This document shows, piece after piece, positions 10,903 through 23,298 of a stretch of 64,000 nucleotides of DNA. Position 1 is the first letter of the stretch. Each line of letters starts with the position of its first letter. The notes under the pieces were generated by a model, which saw only the letters and a list, made by a program, of their open reading frames with translations, did no database searches and was not told the origin of the DNA. Origin of the DNA: Apostichopus parvimensis. Taxonomy: Eukaryota > Echinodermata > Holothuroidea > Aspidochirotida > Stichopodidae. The stretch spans positions 53,559 to 117,558 of the forward strand of contig KN886280.1 of NCBI GenBank assembly GCA_000934455.1. Reading direction: 5' to 3'. The translations under genes and the position numbers were made by a program.

Positions 10903-12076
10903 TAGTGCTGTGCCGTTTATACGTTTAAACGTGTAAACGAACGAAACATCGTTTAAACGTTTGAACGGTAAAAAAAAATCTCTTCAAGGAGTGAAGAGAA
11001 TTTAGCGTGTAGACTTTCAAGTACAAGTTGAAAAATATCGCTGGCAAATGCGGAGATTTGATCGGCAAAGATTAAAATTGTTTACGTTAAAGTTCGAAAC
11101 ATGTGTACATCAACGTAAACGAACAACCAACAGAAGAAATAGTGAAAGGAAACTTACAAAGAAAGTAAAATCTATTAGCGCACAAAGAAAACTTGTCCAA
11201 CGGCAACATCTGTAATTTCCAGCCATATATGCAAAATGTTTACCAGGGCTTTAGTATTCCTTCGCTCTACCCTGACGCCAGGTGTGTCTGTGAAAAATGG
11301 ACTGTGATTGGTCTAATGTTACTTTTTGCATTTTTGTTGTTCAACTAACAGAGCCCTGTTGAAATGTTTTCACACTGCTAGGACTGTGTTCTTGGCCGGC
11401 TGCGTGTGCGGCTGTACATGTCGTATGGTATTTTGGATTGCGCAATATACCATGCAAGTTTTAACGATAATTTTTTTAACACGAACTGTGCGCAATGTGT
11501 TTGAAAAGATTTTCTTCATATCCTCTGCTGTTAAATTGAAGTAAAATAATAAAAACATCACAAAGAGGACAAACACGTTGGATATAACAATTTATTTTGA
11601 ACTGCATATCGTCATTTGAGTGTGTACTTCTCACAACTACTAACGTTGGCCACCAAGGTCAGTTCAATACTACAAAGTCACCAAAGTGATTCACGCATAT
11701 AAGGGCTGCATAGCCTAATGTTAGGCCTAGTTTTGGCACTCAGCACTGGTATATAGCGTGTGCCGATCGTAGCTGACAATGTCGTCTAGCAGAGAAGCTT
11801 TCTCTTCTTGCAATTTACTTTCACATTGCGAAAAGAACAGTAAATAGGAGAAACCAAAGTCAAGAAATGATGGATGGAAGCTTTAACTTTGTTTTTTTTT
11901 CAAGTATTTGCAATTCACATTTCGGTTTTCTTAAATTAAAAAATAGTACCGAAATTCGGTCGGAAAAGACCGATTTCGGTACTAAAACCATTTTTCGCGA
12001 TTTTCGCGAACGTTTAAACGAACGAAAAATCGGCCGTTTAAACGTTTAGGTCTTTAAACGAGAACCCACAGCCCTA
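10903..12076. mobile_element. Nested hAT-like non-autonomous element
   Basis: This 1,174-bp insertion begins TAGTGCTGTG and ends with the inverse of TAGGGCTGTG (9 of 10 bases match). It is flanked by a perfect 8-bp target duplication, ATGGCTAC (10,895-10,902 and 12,077-12,084). The subterminal regions on both sides are packed with CGTTTAAACG and related units. No transposase motif is seen in the short internal frames, so it must have been moved in trans. It lies upstream of the integrase start, between the gene and the right inverted repeat of the host element, so it post-dates that element. Confidence 0.88.
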
Positions 12077-12209
12077 ATGGCTACCCATTTTATTCATTTT
12101 GTGTTGCGTAGAATTTGGTGTGTTTCATATAAAGAAAAACCTTGACCCCTCCTGCCATGTTCTTTCCCGTATAGGCCTACAGTTAACACTAGCAGCTTGC
12201 TATTAACAG

Positions 12210-12303
12210 CTTGCGCAATCTTAAGATCGGTGCGCAATTATAGGATCCTAAGAACGCGCAGCGCAATCTTAAGATAGCGCAGATCGGTAAATTGCGCGGA
12301 ACA
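12210..12303 (-). repeat. Right terminal inverted repeat of the Ginger-like element
   Basis: This is the mate of 7,339-7,432 with no mismatches over 94 bp. The next four bases outward are TATA, matching the left flank. Confidence 0.93.
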
Positions 12304-12307
12304 TATA

Positions 12308-14090
12308 TACTACTTGCGTGTACGGAAATAGATATTGCGGTATATTATGCACACATTGAACGGAAAGAAGATGAAGTTTCGAGACAGAAAATGGTAGGTT
12401 CTTCTGAAACTAAATACTTATATAGTTTATGCTAAGGGAGAAACCATTTAACAATAATTTGGAATCCTTAATGATCTAGGAATGTGATAGTACATCGGTT
12501 GTTGTATGTTTTAAAAAACGATGTGATGTGTATTTTCTAAAATATCTGTACCTAAATTGGAATGAGTGAATGGTAATCGTGTCGTGTAATTTTGTATGTG
12601 TAATGACATAACCTTTGCTTAGGCCATGCATAGCCACTGAACGAGACTGTAGTATTACTAGTATACTGCTGGTACCTTAAGTCGGTCGGTACCTTGAATC
12701 GGTCACTGCGTACAAAGTCCATGAAAATCCATCGATTACGTACTAAGTTAAGTGACCGATTTATGGTACCATCTATATACTAAATATACTATCAATTAAT
12801 TCCTACACCTTTGACTTTTGAAATGAAAACATGATAAAATTATTAGTTAAGCTACGTTTTGTGTTCATTTAGGAATATTTATTGAAGATTACGCTATTTC
12901 TGCATCAGTGATATATGGACGATTCCATGGTAACTCGCATTACACTTTTTTCTCTTTTTTATAATCTAAGTGCTGTGGCTTGAATATGGGTTAGTGTAAC
13001 TCTTCAATTTTCTGTGGTGTTGTATCCATTATTCATAGCTACAATATGAAATTATCAACAATTATAATTCAGTTCGCCTTAATATCGGTAACTCGCGTTA
13101 CGGAAAAAGGACACGTGAAAAATTTACACCGGTACAAAATGCCACCGTGCTCAAGCAATGAATGATTACTTGAATTGCATACATGCACAAGATTTCTACC
13201 CTACTGATGTGTATGTATCAGCAGTAGAAAATATGAAACAACTTCAGATGTGGTATGGAGGGGGGAAAACTCACTTTACACTCGCATTACACTTTGTCCA
13301 TTCATCGATTTTGCTCTTTGTTCATCAAATTCTTCGAAAAAGACAAGCTTCAAAGTCGTTTTGGAAACACTTGGAAACTTAGAAATTCTTACAAACTGTA
13401 AAACTCTTTCCAAAACTTTGAACAACATTTTTAAAACAATTAGCAAAACCTTCTGCCAATACATTCTGCTAATTATATCAATAATAATCGTAGCTGATTG
13501 AACCATAAAATTCAACTGAAGAATTGTTGATTAACAAGATTGCAATGTCCATTCTTGAATCATCAATCCAAATTTCCAATCAAGCTAATCCAAGCAAACC
13601 TGCTAGCTCTCCTCTTCCATTTTAATGTCTCAAAAAATGTACGAAAGTTAAACAGGTTCAAAGCTTATAGTGAATTACAAACAAGTTTCTTTGGCATGTT
13701 GATTAGTGATCGGTACTTCCAAAATTGGTACCTAGGGTTCTTAGGAAAAGCAATAAACTAATAAAACAATCCTTGTCCCTAATTTGTATCAGTATAACAA
13801 CATTATCAACAATTACATTATCAGCAATAACACAATATATGTATCATCATGCTGTATGATGGTAGGCCATTCTAGATAACCTTGAATGGATGGTGTTTTG
13901 TATCAGATTAGAATTTTCATGCAAACTTTAATTTACCACGACTATTAGCAATCAAAGGCATTCCCAACTTATTTATCATCTGGCTTCGTCGATAAAAGTT
14001 TTGTCATCCCTGGGGTTCGGCCATTTCCAGTTATCTTTAGCTCCATGCATTACTGATACTCGATAATCTCCTTTCATATTGAACAACATA
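12308..14090. other. No gene seen; one hairpin
   Basis: The stretch is AT-rich without supportable coding sequence. At 12,688-12,770 there is an imperfect hairpin whose arms start with GGTACC and share ATCGGTCACT. Nothing else stands out. Confidence 0.5.
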
Positions 14091-14093
14091 CCA

Positions 14094-16045
14094 CTACCCA
14101 ACCTCTATCTCTCCATTCCTAGTATTTCCTTCATGAATTGCTCCCTCTTCGATGTCAGGTGCAGCCTCTAGCTCTTCACAACTTGGCTCGGTGGTGGTAT
14201 CACTCGTCAGGAGGCAAGTGACTTGGCCATGCTTCACTTCAGTGGTGTGAATCCGTGCAATATCTTTTGTTAGCACTGCAGTAGCAAATGCCTCATTTAA
14301 GTCAAGGTTACCATTTCTACTTGCAATGTCAGCATCAGTCATTTCGTGAACCTGAACCCTTTTTTGCAGCAGCAGTAACGAACGTTGTGGCATCCTTTAC
14401 AATTTGTTTTATTGTACGCAACACATTACATATGAATTGTTTAGTTGATCCGTCTATCTCATCAACTGGCCCTTTACCGTGAGAGGTAGCGAAGAAGTTC
14501 CATCGGATCTTTATGCTGTGCTTGTTCTCCAGAGCAGGAATAGCTGCAGCAACAAATCTGTTTTTTAATTGCTATCTTGGGCCATCGGACCATAAACGAA
14601 ACAGTTTCAACAGTTGGAGGAAGGTCATCCAAGATCATGTCCACATTCGCCACCAGGGTTTCTTTTGAGCGTTACAAGTTGTCAGACACTAGTACGTTGG
14701 AATCGACTTTCCCGGAATGGTCAGTGGCTACGGGTAAATACAGTCGCTTGCCTCTGGTTCCAGTGAGCAGACTATCTCGTCCAGACACAGGTGTAATTCT
14801 CTGAAAAGTCAACTTGCACAAGAGCTTTCTCTGGGTCGTTAGCCTGGTCTAGAGATTGTACTCTTTCAGCATGGTAGGATGCGGCTTGCTCCCGCCCGCT
14901 TGGTGAAGCAGTGTTCCAAGAACTGTGGAATATGGGCGGAGATGTAATCGAAAAGATCATCGATTGAGCCTTCTTCAACTGCTTTTATAAGTCGGTTATC
15001 TTCCCCATTTTGCCAATTATACCAGGTCAGACTGGTGTCAGCAACATCGTCGATGAGGAGCATGTAGCGTCGTCTAAATCCAGTTGCATTGTGGCTATCG
15101 GGGCATTCATTTAGCCAGCACTAACGCTTCGGAGTGGTACAAAGAAGCGTTTCTGGTAAACTGTCGTAGTAAGATGGGAAGGTAGGGCACGCTTTATGAA
15201 GAGCATTAATGGCATAAATAAAGTTCTCATGGTATCGACAAAGGCAGACGTTATGGGGGAGATCTTTACTCAGACATACATATTTGGGGCGTAGTTCTGC
15301 GAACTTGCTTTTACCAATCGTTGCAGTTGGGTATTCTTCACAGAACAGAGCAGAGCATGCGTTTCCTTCAGTGATGACATCAGATGTGTTACTTGCACTT
15401 TCTTCTTTGTTCCGTCATAACCTCGCACTGTCTTGCAGTCCTTCAAACCTGTTGCCTGGCGACTCACGTCATCTCGTTGATAAAACTTCACAACCTTCAA
15501 AGTAGTGTCAGCAGATAAGGAATTGGCAGTTGTCTCTTTGCTTTGCTGGGGCTTTGGGGTAATTCAGCAAAAATGTATGTGTACAGTTTTCCACTAACGT
15601 TCTGTCGTTTTTCCTGGGACTTGAAGGTACAGCTTTATGGAGTATTCTCTTTACCAGTGCAGTAGCTTTTGCGAAGGCCATGGCGCTATTAAAGGGTTAA
15701 ACTAAGGTTTACGTTGTGCTTCAGCTTTTCTCTGACTCTCCAGACGTCTAAATTTAGCCACTATTTTCCTGTTTGCTGTCCGAAGTGCATCAGGTTTTGG
15801 CTTGCTAATTGAGGATGGCAGTGCAACAAGTTTAACATGTTACCCACATTTGCTTTTTCTGGAGGTTTCTTCTTGTAGTCATCATATTTCCCTTTGCTTT
15901 CCAGTTCTCTCTGTAACGCTTCTGTTTCTCTGCACTGGTTAATCCCATTACCGGTACAGAGGAGAATCATAAACGAACGCATAAATATTTTATTATTCAA
16001 ACTTGCGCAAATTGAGAAGCTACATATGAAAACCCTATAATCCAA
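14094..16045 (-). pseudogene. Broken multi-copy transposon-type gene, family unnamed
   Basis: Coding-like pieces on the minus strand run from about 16,045 down to 14,094. They include a KY-rich linker with EALQRELESKGKYDD, KFYQRDD near 15,490, a CYS/HIS-bearing phrase CLSKDLPHNVCLCRYHEN near 15,250, SLTWYNWQNGEDN near 15,020, and VQVDFSENYTCV near 14,800. I remember this set of phrases from a widespread uncharacterised multi-copy family of cnidarians, molluscs and echinoderms, probably spread by transposition. The copy is interrupted several times and is not functional. I could not find clear terminal repeats. Confidence 0.5.
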
Positions 16046-16379
16046 ATTTGGAGTTCCACGATTGTTTCTTTGCTGTCTTAATTAAGTTAATAACCAAGCT
16101 CAACCCGTAAGATAATGACGTCACGAGGGGAACTACCAATGTTGCCAAAACTAAATAGGCAAAATATGCTAACCGAGATCCAAGACGAAAACAATACGTC
16201 ACGGACAGTAAACAAAATACCATATATGAGAATGGGTGCACAACAGTATAACAACGTTTCGTGTTCGTCAAACACTGGATACAGCGATAGCTTAGTACTA
16301 TTGCACTTAGCTAGCCTAGCTGCCTAAGTAAGACTATAGTAACAGTAAGACCAAGATTTATCTCCAAATTCTTTCTATC

Positions 16380-19300
16380 ACGGGGAAGAGGTGCGTGGTC
16401 GGCGGGTGCAGTAACACTCACCAACAAAATGTATCATTGCAGAAATTTCCCAAGGATTCGAAGTACCACAGATTATGGGTTGCTGCCGTGAAGAGAACAA
16501 GGAAAGATTGGCTTGTACCAGTGAATTTTATGTGTGCAGTGCGCACTTCACTAGTGAAAGTTTCCTTTCTTCCTATCGCTTATCCGCCCAACTGGGACTT
16601 GTCTATTTGGAGAAAGTATCTCGAAATCTCGAGGAGAAATACAAACAAGTAGACCAGTAGTTGCGGAGCTGGATCGGAAAAGAGTAAGTTTATTTTCCGG
16701 CATAGGCCCACTACAAGTACAAACTTAGTATTATTACTAACTCAGCTAATTTTTATAATTTCGTACAGTCATGTTTACATGTAATTTTGCCCAATAATGT
16801 GCTCCCACCTATCTTCATACTCAAGAGTCATAGCTCATATGTTGCACAGTAAATGACAGCCTTATATTTTGCCATTTTTGGTGGTAGGGCTGCAATTTTT
16901 GTCACAGGAGAAATCACTTGTGACAGGTGCTTTCAAACAAATCAAACTTCTTTCTTACATGAACTTTCATAACTTCCTTTTTATTTTATTTGCCAATTTT
17001 CGCTACTTAGATTAATCTAGAAGCTGTTCCCCAACCAACTGCAGTGGAAATACAAAGGCATGATTCTGCAGAATGTACATCTCCATCTAAAGGTAGCATA
17101 ACATTATATACATGTGCTTGTAATTACCGAAAAACAGTTGGGAAATGGGGGAGGGGAGGGTAGTCACAGGCATTTCAAGATTTAATATTTATGGGGGCAA
17201 AGCTACCCTACAAAAGGTAGGCAGCAGTATGATGCCCGAAAGGTCGGCATAAATGGCATAAATAGAGTGATTGATGGGTGGGGGGGGGATGTGATCGAGA
17301 AGGGTAAGCTAGGGTAATACAAGGAAAAAGAAAACTTTCATACATCTATTGAGTATTCTATAGCAGAAGTGAGTACAGGGGCCAACATGTTAGAAACAGT
17401 ACTTGTTGAAAGCAAAATAGCAATTTCAAATGCACATCGGGGCAAGCTGACTAGGGGATAACATACATTGTATTTTATCCATCATATCCGCCTGCCCGAC
17501 GAGGGTGGTTGAGGAGGCTATATACAACGGCTTCACATGAAAATATATAGGCTACAATACATCTATAGTTACTGAGAGAAGGAGGTCACATTATAGTTAT
17601 ACTATATGAAACCAAGCTGAAGTCATTGCAATGCTCATTGTGTGAGTGGCCAACATTTTTGCAGCAGTAGGAGGATATGTTCTCCTTGAGAAAAGATAAG
17701 TCAACCATCTAGGCGGCTGCCCCCTGTCCAAGAGCAGCCTTCTGTATGTTTGTGGTATGATAATCGTTTATTCTAATTTTCAGTCGATGTAACACGTGTA
17801 GAAGTCCAGTGTTAACTGGTCCCCCTACTACCATTGAAGTTGAGAACTTACTCTTCTCTGACTTGCTGTCTGTTACAAAACTTTCAGCATCGTTACAAAA
17901 GGGGTTAGCTACATGCTGCTGGCAAGTTCAGTGTCGTTCCACAATTTTAATCCCACTCCACGTTTACGGAGGCTATTGGCAAACCCAGTTTTTGACATTC
18001 CACACCATTGCTCTTTACCATGGAGACAACCTGCAACTAAAATAGTTCAATGTTCAAGGTTTGTCACCAGTCTGGGGACGAAATTGATGCCGACATTTCA
18101 CGCATCCAAGGGACCTTCATACGCATTTCTCAGGTCTGCAGGGACTGTGGCAGACACAACTTGGAACAGTCAGACCTTTGTCAGTGGCATACCACTATGG
18201 AGCCTCATTCTCAGTGCTAGCATCCTTTTTACTGGGGCTAGGCCACATCAGGCATTGAAAATCTTTGACAGCATGAAAAACCCACTTCACAACGTGAGAA
18301 CATACATTAGGCACCAGAGGCAATGGCTTCAGCCAGTTATTCAATATGTTTGGCATAAAAAACAAGCTGACATTTTTTATGGTGTAAAAGAAATTCGCAT
18401 ACCACTAAATTTAGGTACAGATTGGAGGAGCGACAGCCCGGGCCATTCTGCCAAGTATGGGTCTTACACCCTTCTGGACCTGGATTGGAATTTGGTGATC
18501 CATCAAGAACTGGTGCAGGTAAGTAAATTTGTAAAAAAAAAAAAAGCAAATGCTGAATTACAATTCAGTACAGGTAAAGTACACAAACTTGTGACCAAAT
18601 ACCAAATTATCTCTATCAATATGCATTCATGGTTCTATAGTTTTAATAAAGACTTCCATTCACTAAATTATAATTCTGGTTATCATGTATCTCCATCACA
18701 TCAACATTCATGGATAAAAAGGTGGATTTCCATGAACCACAGGGGTACATTTAGGATTGACATGTAACTTGGTACATGCAGTCAATTTACAACAAATATA
18801 GCCTAGTAAACATTTGGTTTCAGAGGTTTGTACTGATTTTTATAAAAGTGTCAGGAACATTCGAGGCACTAATTTCTAAAATAAAAAACCCCTGTCGCAT
18901 AACCAAACGGGACTAGATGTTAAATAACTACATTATTATCATACAAAATTGTATTTCTTTTCTGCAGAGTAACGAGGTATCCAGCAGTAATGCAATGGAG
19001 TTGGAGGGCTTAAAGAGAGGCCTGCAATTCTTTGAAGAGAATCAAGTGGAGGTTGCATCTCTGGTAACTGATAGACATAGATCAGTTTCCAAATATCTCA
19101 GAGAAGGAAAAGATCTCACCCAATTGCTACGAGGTTTGGCATGTTGCAAAAGGTAAATCAAATGTCATTTACAGACCACATTTATTTCATTGGGATGGGA
19201 GTTATTGCTGCCCAAATTCCTTCAGTCACAGAGATTGTATACCTGAGATACTGTTGCACTGGCGTACATGCAAGGACACATTGTCTGAACACCCTGGTGC

Positions 19301-20361
19301 TGTGCGGATATGAAAAAACACCCAAATATACAATGGAAGTTGGAATGGGTACTGAAATTTGAATGATGGTCAGAACAAACACTATAAAGCAGGCCACATT
19401 GGTTGTTTGCACACGTAATATGGTTATAAACGGTTTGTGTATTGTCTGTAATAATTCTCCAAAGTGGTAATTTCTTTATCAAATATACAGTTTCAATCTG
19501 CAGTTAACTGTTCACTGTTATCAATGTGTACTAGTACATTAAGTGATGCAGCCATTGCCAGTATCAACATTCTGTAAAGATTACCTTATAAAATGTGACA
19601 CAAGCTTATTCCTAGTGTCACTCAATATATTTTTTCTCCATTCGGGAGTCACTAAAAAGCTACAGCAGCTTGCGAGAAAGAAGACTTGCTCAGAAGTCTC
19701 TGCTTGTCAAGAAGCATCTGCAACCACCTGTATTGGGTGGCTGCTTCCTCCCAAGAAGATCCTAAAGAAGTGATTTTGGCCAAGTGGTTGTCAGTAGCCA
19801 ATCACATCATGAACAGGCACATCTATGGCTCGGTGCATTATCCTAAATGTCAGCATGGAGATTGGCCTACCAGTGGGAAACGAAAGAAACGGCTGAAAGC
19901 AGGTCAGTGTACTTTTTTAAACAAGTTGGTAGAACGTGTGGCACAAATATTATTGCAGGGAAAAACCTGTGGTAAATCCTTGAAAATGAGTTCCCTATTT
20001 TGCAGACAGGGGAAATTCGGAGACTTCAAAAAATATCAGTAACAAAATGACGTTTTTTGGATGGTCTGAAAGTTAGTCCTGTTTGGTCATGTGTGTGCAG
20101 AATGCATCCTCAAAATATGCTAATCCTGTAGCAAAGGCAAAGAATCAAGTTGCGTTCGGCTCTACTTACATTTATACATTTTTACTTAGGCACAGAAGCA
20201 TGTCACAAAACTGTCGACATCATTACCAACATTGGGCTTCAAAGGGACAAAACCAAATTGTCACCTTACCACCAGACTTCAAGTGTTGAAGGCTTCCACA
20301 GTGTGGTCATTCATTTTGCCCCAAAGATGACCCACTTTGGTTACAGGGGCATGAAAAGCAG
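16380..20361 (+). pseudogene. THAP-domain Kolobok-like transposase gene, copy 1
   Basis: Six exons with good splice sites can be read: 16,380-16,683, 17,011-17,092, 17,784-18,518, 18,968-19,152, about 19,649-19,902 and 20,190-20,361. Exon 1 encodes a THAP zinc finger (CVVGGC ... CSAHF, C2CH pattern). Exon 3 ends with a transposase core phrase, DWRSDSPGHSAKYGSYTLLD; exon 4 has TDRHRSVSKYLREG; exon 5 WLSVANHI; exon 6 YHQTSSVEGFHSVVIHFAPK. THAP plus this core fits Kolobok-type transposases. The copy is dead: the start codon position reads ACG, frames shift within exons 1, 3 and 5, a DGR motif has become DWR, and the last exons are missing. Confidence 0.78.
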
Positions 20362-21002
20362 GTAAGTTGCTAAATTTCCTGCTATGGCTGAGTTAATGGG
20401 TTCAGAGTCTCATGCCCTACCACTGGGCTCAGTTTACTCGATAGGTGGTGGGGGGGGGGCGAGTTGGTGACCATACAAATTTGCCATCCACAGTTTTCTC
20501 TTCTCTCTGTCATGCATAGCTCAGCTACGCCCCTCCTCCAACCCCCCCCCCCCCCGTCACATTGCAAATGCTTTGTTATGGCATATTCTATTTCATATGC
20601 CTTCAAACTTTCACAGTACTAAATTACCAAACAATTGTTGCTATATTCACATTAAACCAGAAAGACAAATGGCTTAAAGATTCCTCGATTGCAAATTGTC
20701 TGGCCATACCAATCGACCATGTGATCCCAAAATACCTCTGACTCCTACCACAATCAATTCGTTCCTTGTAATTGTCACTACAAATCTACACAACAAATTT
20801 TAAATCGATCGGTGTTTTTTTTTTAAGTGTGTTTCTTAGGGAACAAATACCTGAATTTCACCCAAAAAAGTTCATTTATAACAAAAAGGAGGTTCATCGG
20901 ACCGGGCATGGTTGACTTCTTGTTTTTGCAAGCAAAGTGCCACACAAACATAAACACTCATATGCTGTGTTGATTGCATAGATTCCTTTCGACTTTGTCA
21001 GG
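20362..21002 (+). repeat. Poly-G/poly-C tracts and a GACC-repeat tail
   Basis: No gene is visible. Homopolymer runs of G (about 20,449) and C (about 20,542) flank a short unique segment. The end (about 20,930-20,998) carries the family tail: ACAAACATAAACACTC then 'gcatagattcctt'. This marks a second, truncated copy lying directly before the longer one. Confidence 0.5.
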
Positions 21003-22810
21003 GAATAAACAAGAGCCAAAGGGCACTATGGTTCCTTGCTTGTGAGGAATATTTACTAGGGGAGCAGCACTGTCCTAAAATTCGTATGTGGTCCGATTTA
21101 CACAGACAATATTGCCAAAATATCACAAATCCACCGTTGGTCCTTTTGAGAACCTGTTGAGGACCAGGTGTCTGATATGAGCAATAGTTGGCTCTTTTGA
21201 CAGAACTCACAGAATCATCCGAACTGTACTTATTAAGAATTTTAACAAAACCCCCCAAAAAACCTTCATCTCTATTAACTTAGCATGTGGGTTGCAGAGG
21301 AGTCAAGTTATGGACAATTTAGATCGGAATATGCCCACGAAAATTCAAAGAATCGACTTGAAAGAAACTATAGAGGTCACTGGAGGTCAACATGAGGTCA
21401 AATGTCACCTACATGCTGATAACTTCGCACAAGAAGGTCGCACAGGGGTCAACCAAGGACAATTTTGATCGGAAGGTACCTTTGAGATCCGATTATGGCC
21501 ATCGGAGGTCAAACTGAGGTCTAAGGTCACCTAGATGCGGGTCGACTAATGGATTACAATAGCGTAACTCCCAACATTGACGAACATTTTGTTCTCAAGT
21601 TATTGCAAAAATACTAGTTTTTTACCCCTAATTGACCTTTGTTGACCTTCGATCACATGATCGTTTTGTTTGGAAACGATCCCTTACCCCATTCACAACT
21701 ACTCCCAAAATATCAACCATGTCGGACCCTGTCAGTGGGGAGTTTCAGAAGTTATGAAAAGAAAAACACAATTTTTACCCATAATTGACCTTTGTTGACC
21801 TTGGATCACATCAAGGTTACCTTGAAAAACGTGCCCCCCCCCCCCACTTCATTCAGAACTTTTCCCAATATATCAGCCATGTCAGACTTCGTGACTGGAA
21901 GTTGTTGCAAAAATTAGCATAAGTTGGCAGTTTTTCGCCCATAAGCAACCTTGAATGACCTTGGATGACCTGATGGTTTTCATCAAAAATATTCCCCTCG
22001 ATGAAGTCAAACCTCTCCTAACATTTTTATGTGCTCCAATGTACACACACAACGTTATTGCTAATAAGGTATCAAAACCAACCTTTGGCCCCTGATAACT
22101 TGAGAACCGAGTGTCCGATTGAAGCGGCAGTTGGTTACCTCTATAGAGCACAAAGAGCTTTACCACATATAAAAATATTGACAACCTTTTTTGGTTTTGC
22201 CCCCGTATCTCCTAAAATGAGCACATTTTTCAACATTTCACCTTTCACCTTTAGACCTCACAGTCAGATGTAGTTTGACACACTGATTCCAAAACGCAAC
22301 ATGACATGTTTTTACGACCAACCTAACTGTACTTATTAACAAAAATTGACCGCTGATAACTTCGCACACGAAGGTCGCACACGGGTCAACCAAGGACAAT
22401 TTTGATCGGAAGGTACCTTTCAGATCCGATTATGGCCACAACAATTATAATAGCCTAACTCCAACCTTGACGGACATTTTGTTCTTGATCACATGACTGT
22501 TGTGTTTGAAAAAGATCCCTTACCCCATTCACAACTACTTCCAAAATATCAACCATGTCGGACCCTGTCAATGGGAGTTATTGCTGTTTTTAATATATTG
22601 GTTTTTGGCATCTAACTGACCTTTGCGGGCACCAAAAACAATCGGGTTCTTCCTCTTACTATGGGCTATCCACCCACCAAGTTTGCTCATAATTTTCTTA
22701 TTGAGATATTGAGATATCGTGTACACAAGCCAAGCGTCACATACACACACATACACACAGACGCCAAGTTGAATGCATAGGTTTCTTGCTTTGCAAAAGG
22801 CAAGGAACCA
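21003..22810 (+). repeat. GACC-type interspersed repeat, near-complete copy
   Basis: This 1.8-kb copy begins 'aacaagagcc' and ends with ACATACACACACATACACACAG, 'gcataggtttcttg' and 'aaggaaccaaaaa'. Inside, a block of about 90 bp starting 'gctgataacttcgcaca' occurs at about 21,416-21,506 and 22,351-22,441. A second block, 'gatcccttaccccattcacaact', occurs near 21,680 and 22,515. Many 'ttgacctttgttgacctt' phrases occur. No open frame of note exists. It abuts a transposase exon remnant at 22,831. Confidence 0.7.
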
Positions 22811-22830
22811 AAAACAGTAAATGTACACAC

Positions 22831-22973
22831 CATAGGTTGCTTCGCTGAGGATCTTGCAAACGGTGTAATCCCCTTCTTGTGTTCTGGAAACTTAACAGAG
22901 TACGCTCTCTTCCATCCTTACACCTTGAGCCCTGTTTGCATTTTCATTGTAATGAAGAGCAGCAAGGTGTAAT
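22831..22973 (-). pseudogene. Isolated Kolobok-like transposase exon, copy 4
   Basis: The exon begins after TTTTCAG and reads LHLAALHYNENANRAQ, then breaks by a frame change. In another frame it resumes with GDYTVCKILSEATYG and a GTGTGT donor. The same exon, with the same phase and donor position, is at 36,465-36,317 in copy 2 (LQMAALHYNENANRAQ). It lies on the strand opposite to copy 1, which lacks this exon, so it comes from another copy or an inversion. Confidence 0.72.
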
Positions 22974-23298
22974 CTGAAAAGACATTCAGTTAATCACATT
23001 ATCTAAGCCCATCATTTCTATATCTGATTCCAAACTTGTCAGTCAACAAACTATGTCAGTCAGCATGATTAGGGTTAACCTGAAGGACATTACAGCAGTT
23101 TTTGTTTTTTGAAAAAATGTCCTAATCAGAAGCAGGGTTTGAACATTTATCTTATTTATATCGTAATGTAATTCCTTTCACAACGAAACAAAAGTAAACT
23201 ATGAATACAAGCACACCCTCTGTATTGTTACATCTTTTAACAGCAGGTCAGAGCAATGAATAAAGGTATAAAACAAAGATAATATATTCTCTACTTAC

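Larger units (their letters stand above)
7335..12307 (-). mobile_element. Ginger-like DNA transposon with TATA target duplication
   Basis: The element proper is 7,339-12,303 (4,965 bp, TGTTCCGCGC at each end read inward). It is bounded by 94-bp terminal inverted repeats that are identical base for base (7,339-7,432 and 12,210-12,303). TATA flanks both ends (7,335-7,338 and 12,304-12,307), a 4-bp target duplication. One minus-strand coding region (10,752 to 8,386) encodes a retroviral-type integrase followed by a cysteine-rich region, a Ulp1-type cysteine peptidase and a PHD finger. Cut-and-paste elements with an integrase-like transposase and 4-bp duplications are the Ginger group. Identical inverted repeats suggest recent activity. 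A 1.17-kb hAT-like element is nested upstream of the gene. It could also be a close relative outside Ginger1/2. Confidence 0.87.

Noticed and set aside
7339-12303. Reading the integrase element as an LTR retrotransposon or a Polinton
   Set aside because: The ends are inverted, not direct; there is no reverse transcriptase, polymerase or capsid gene; and the duplication is 4 bp.
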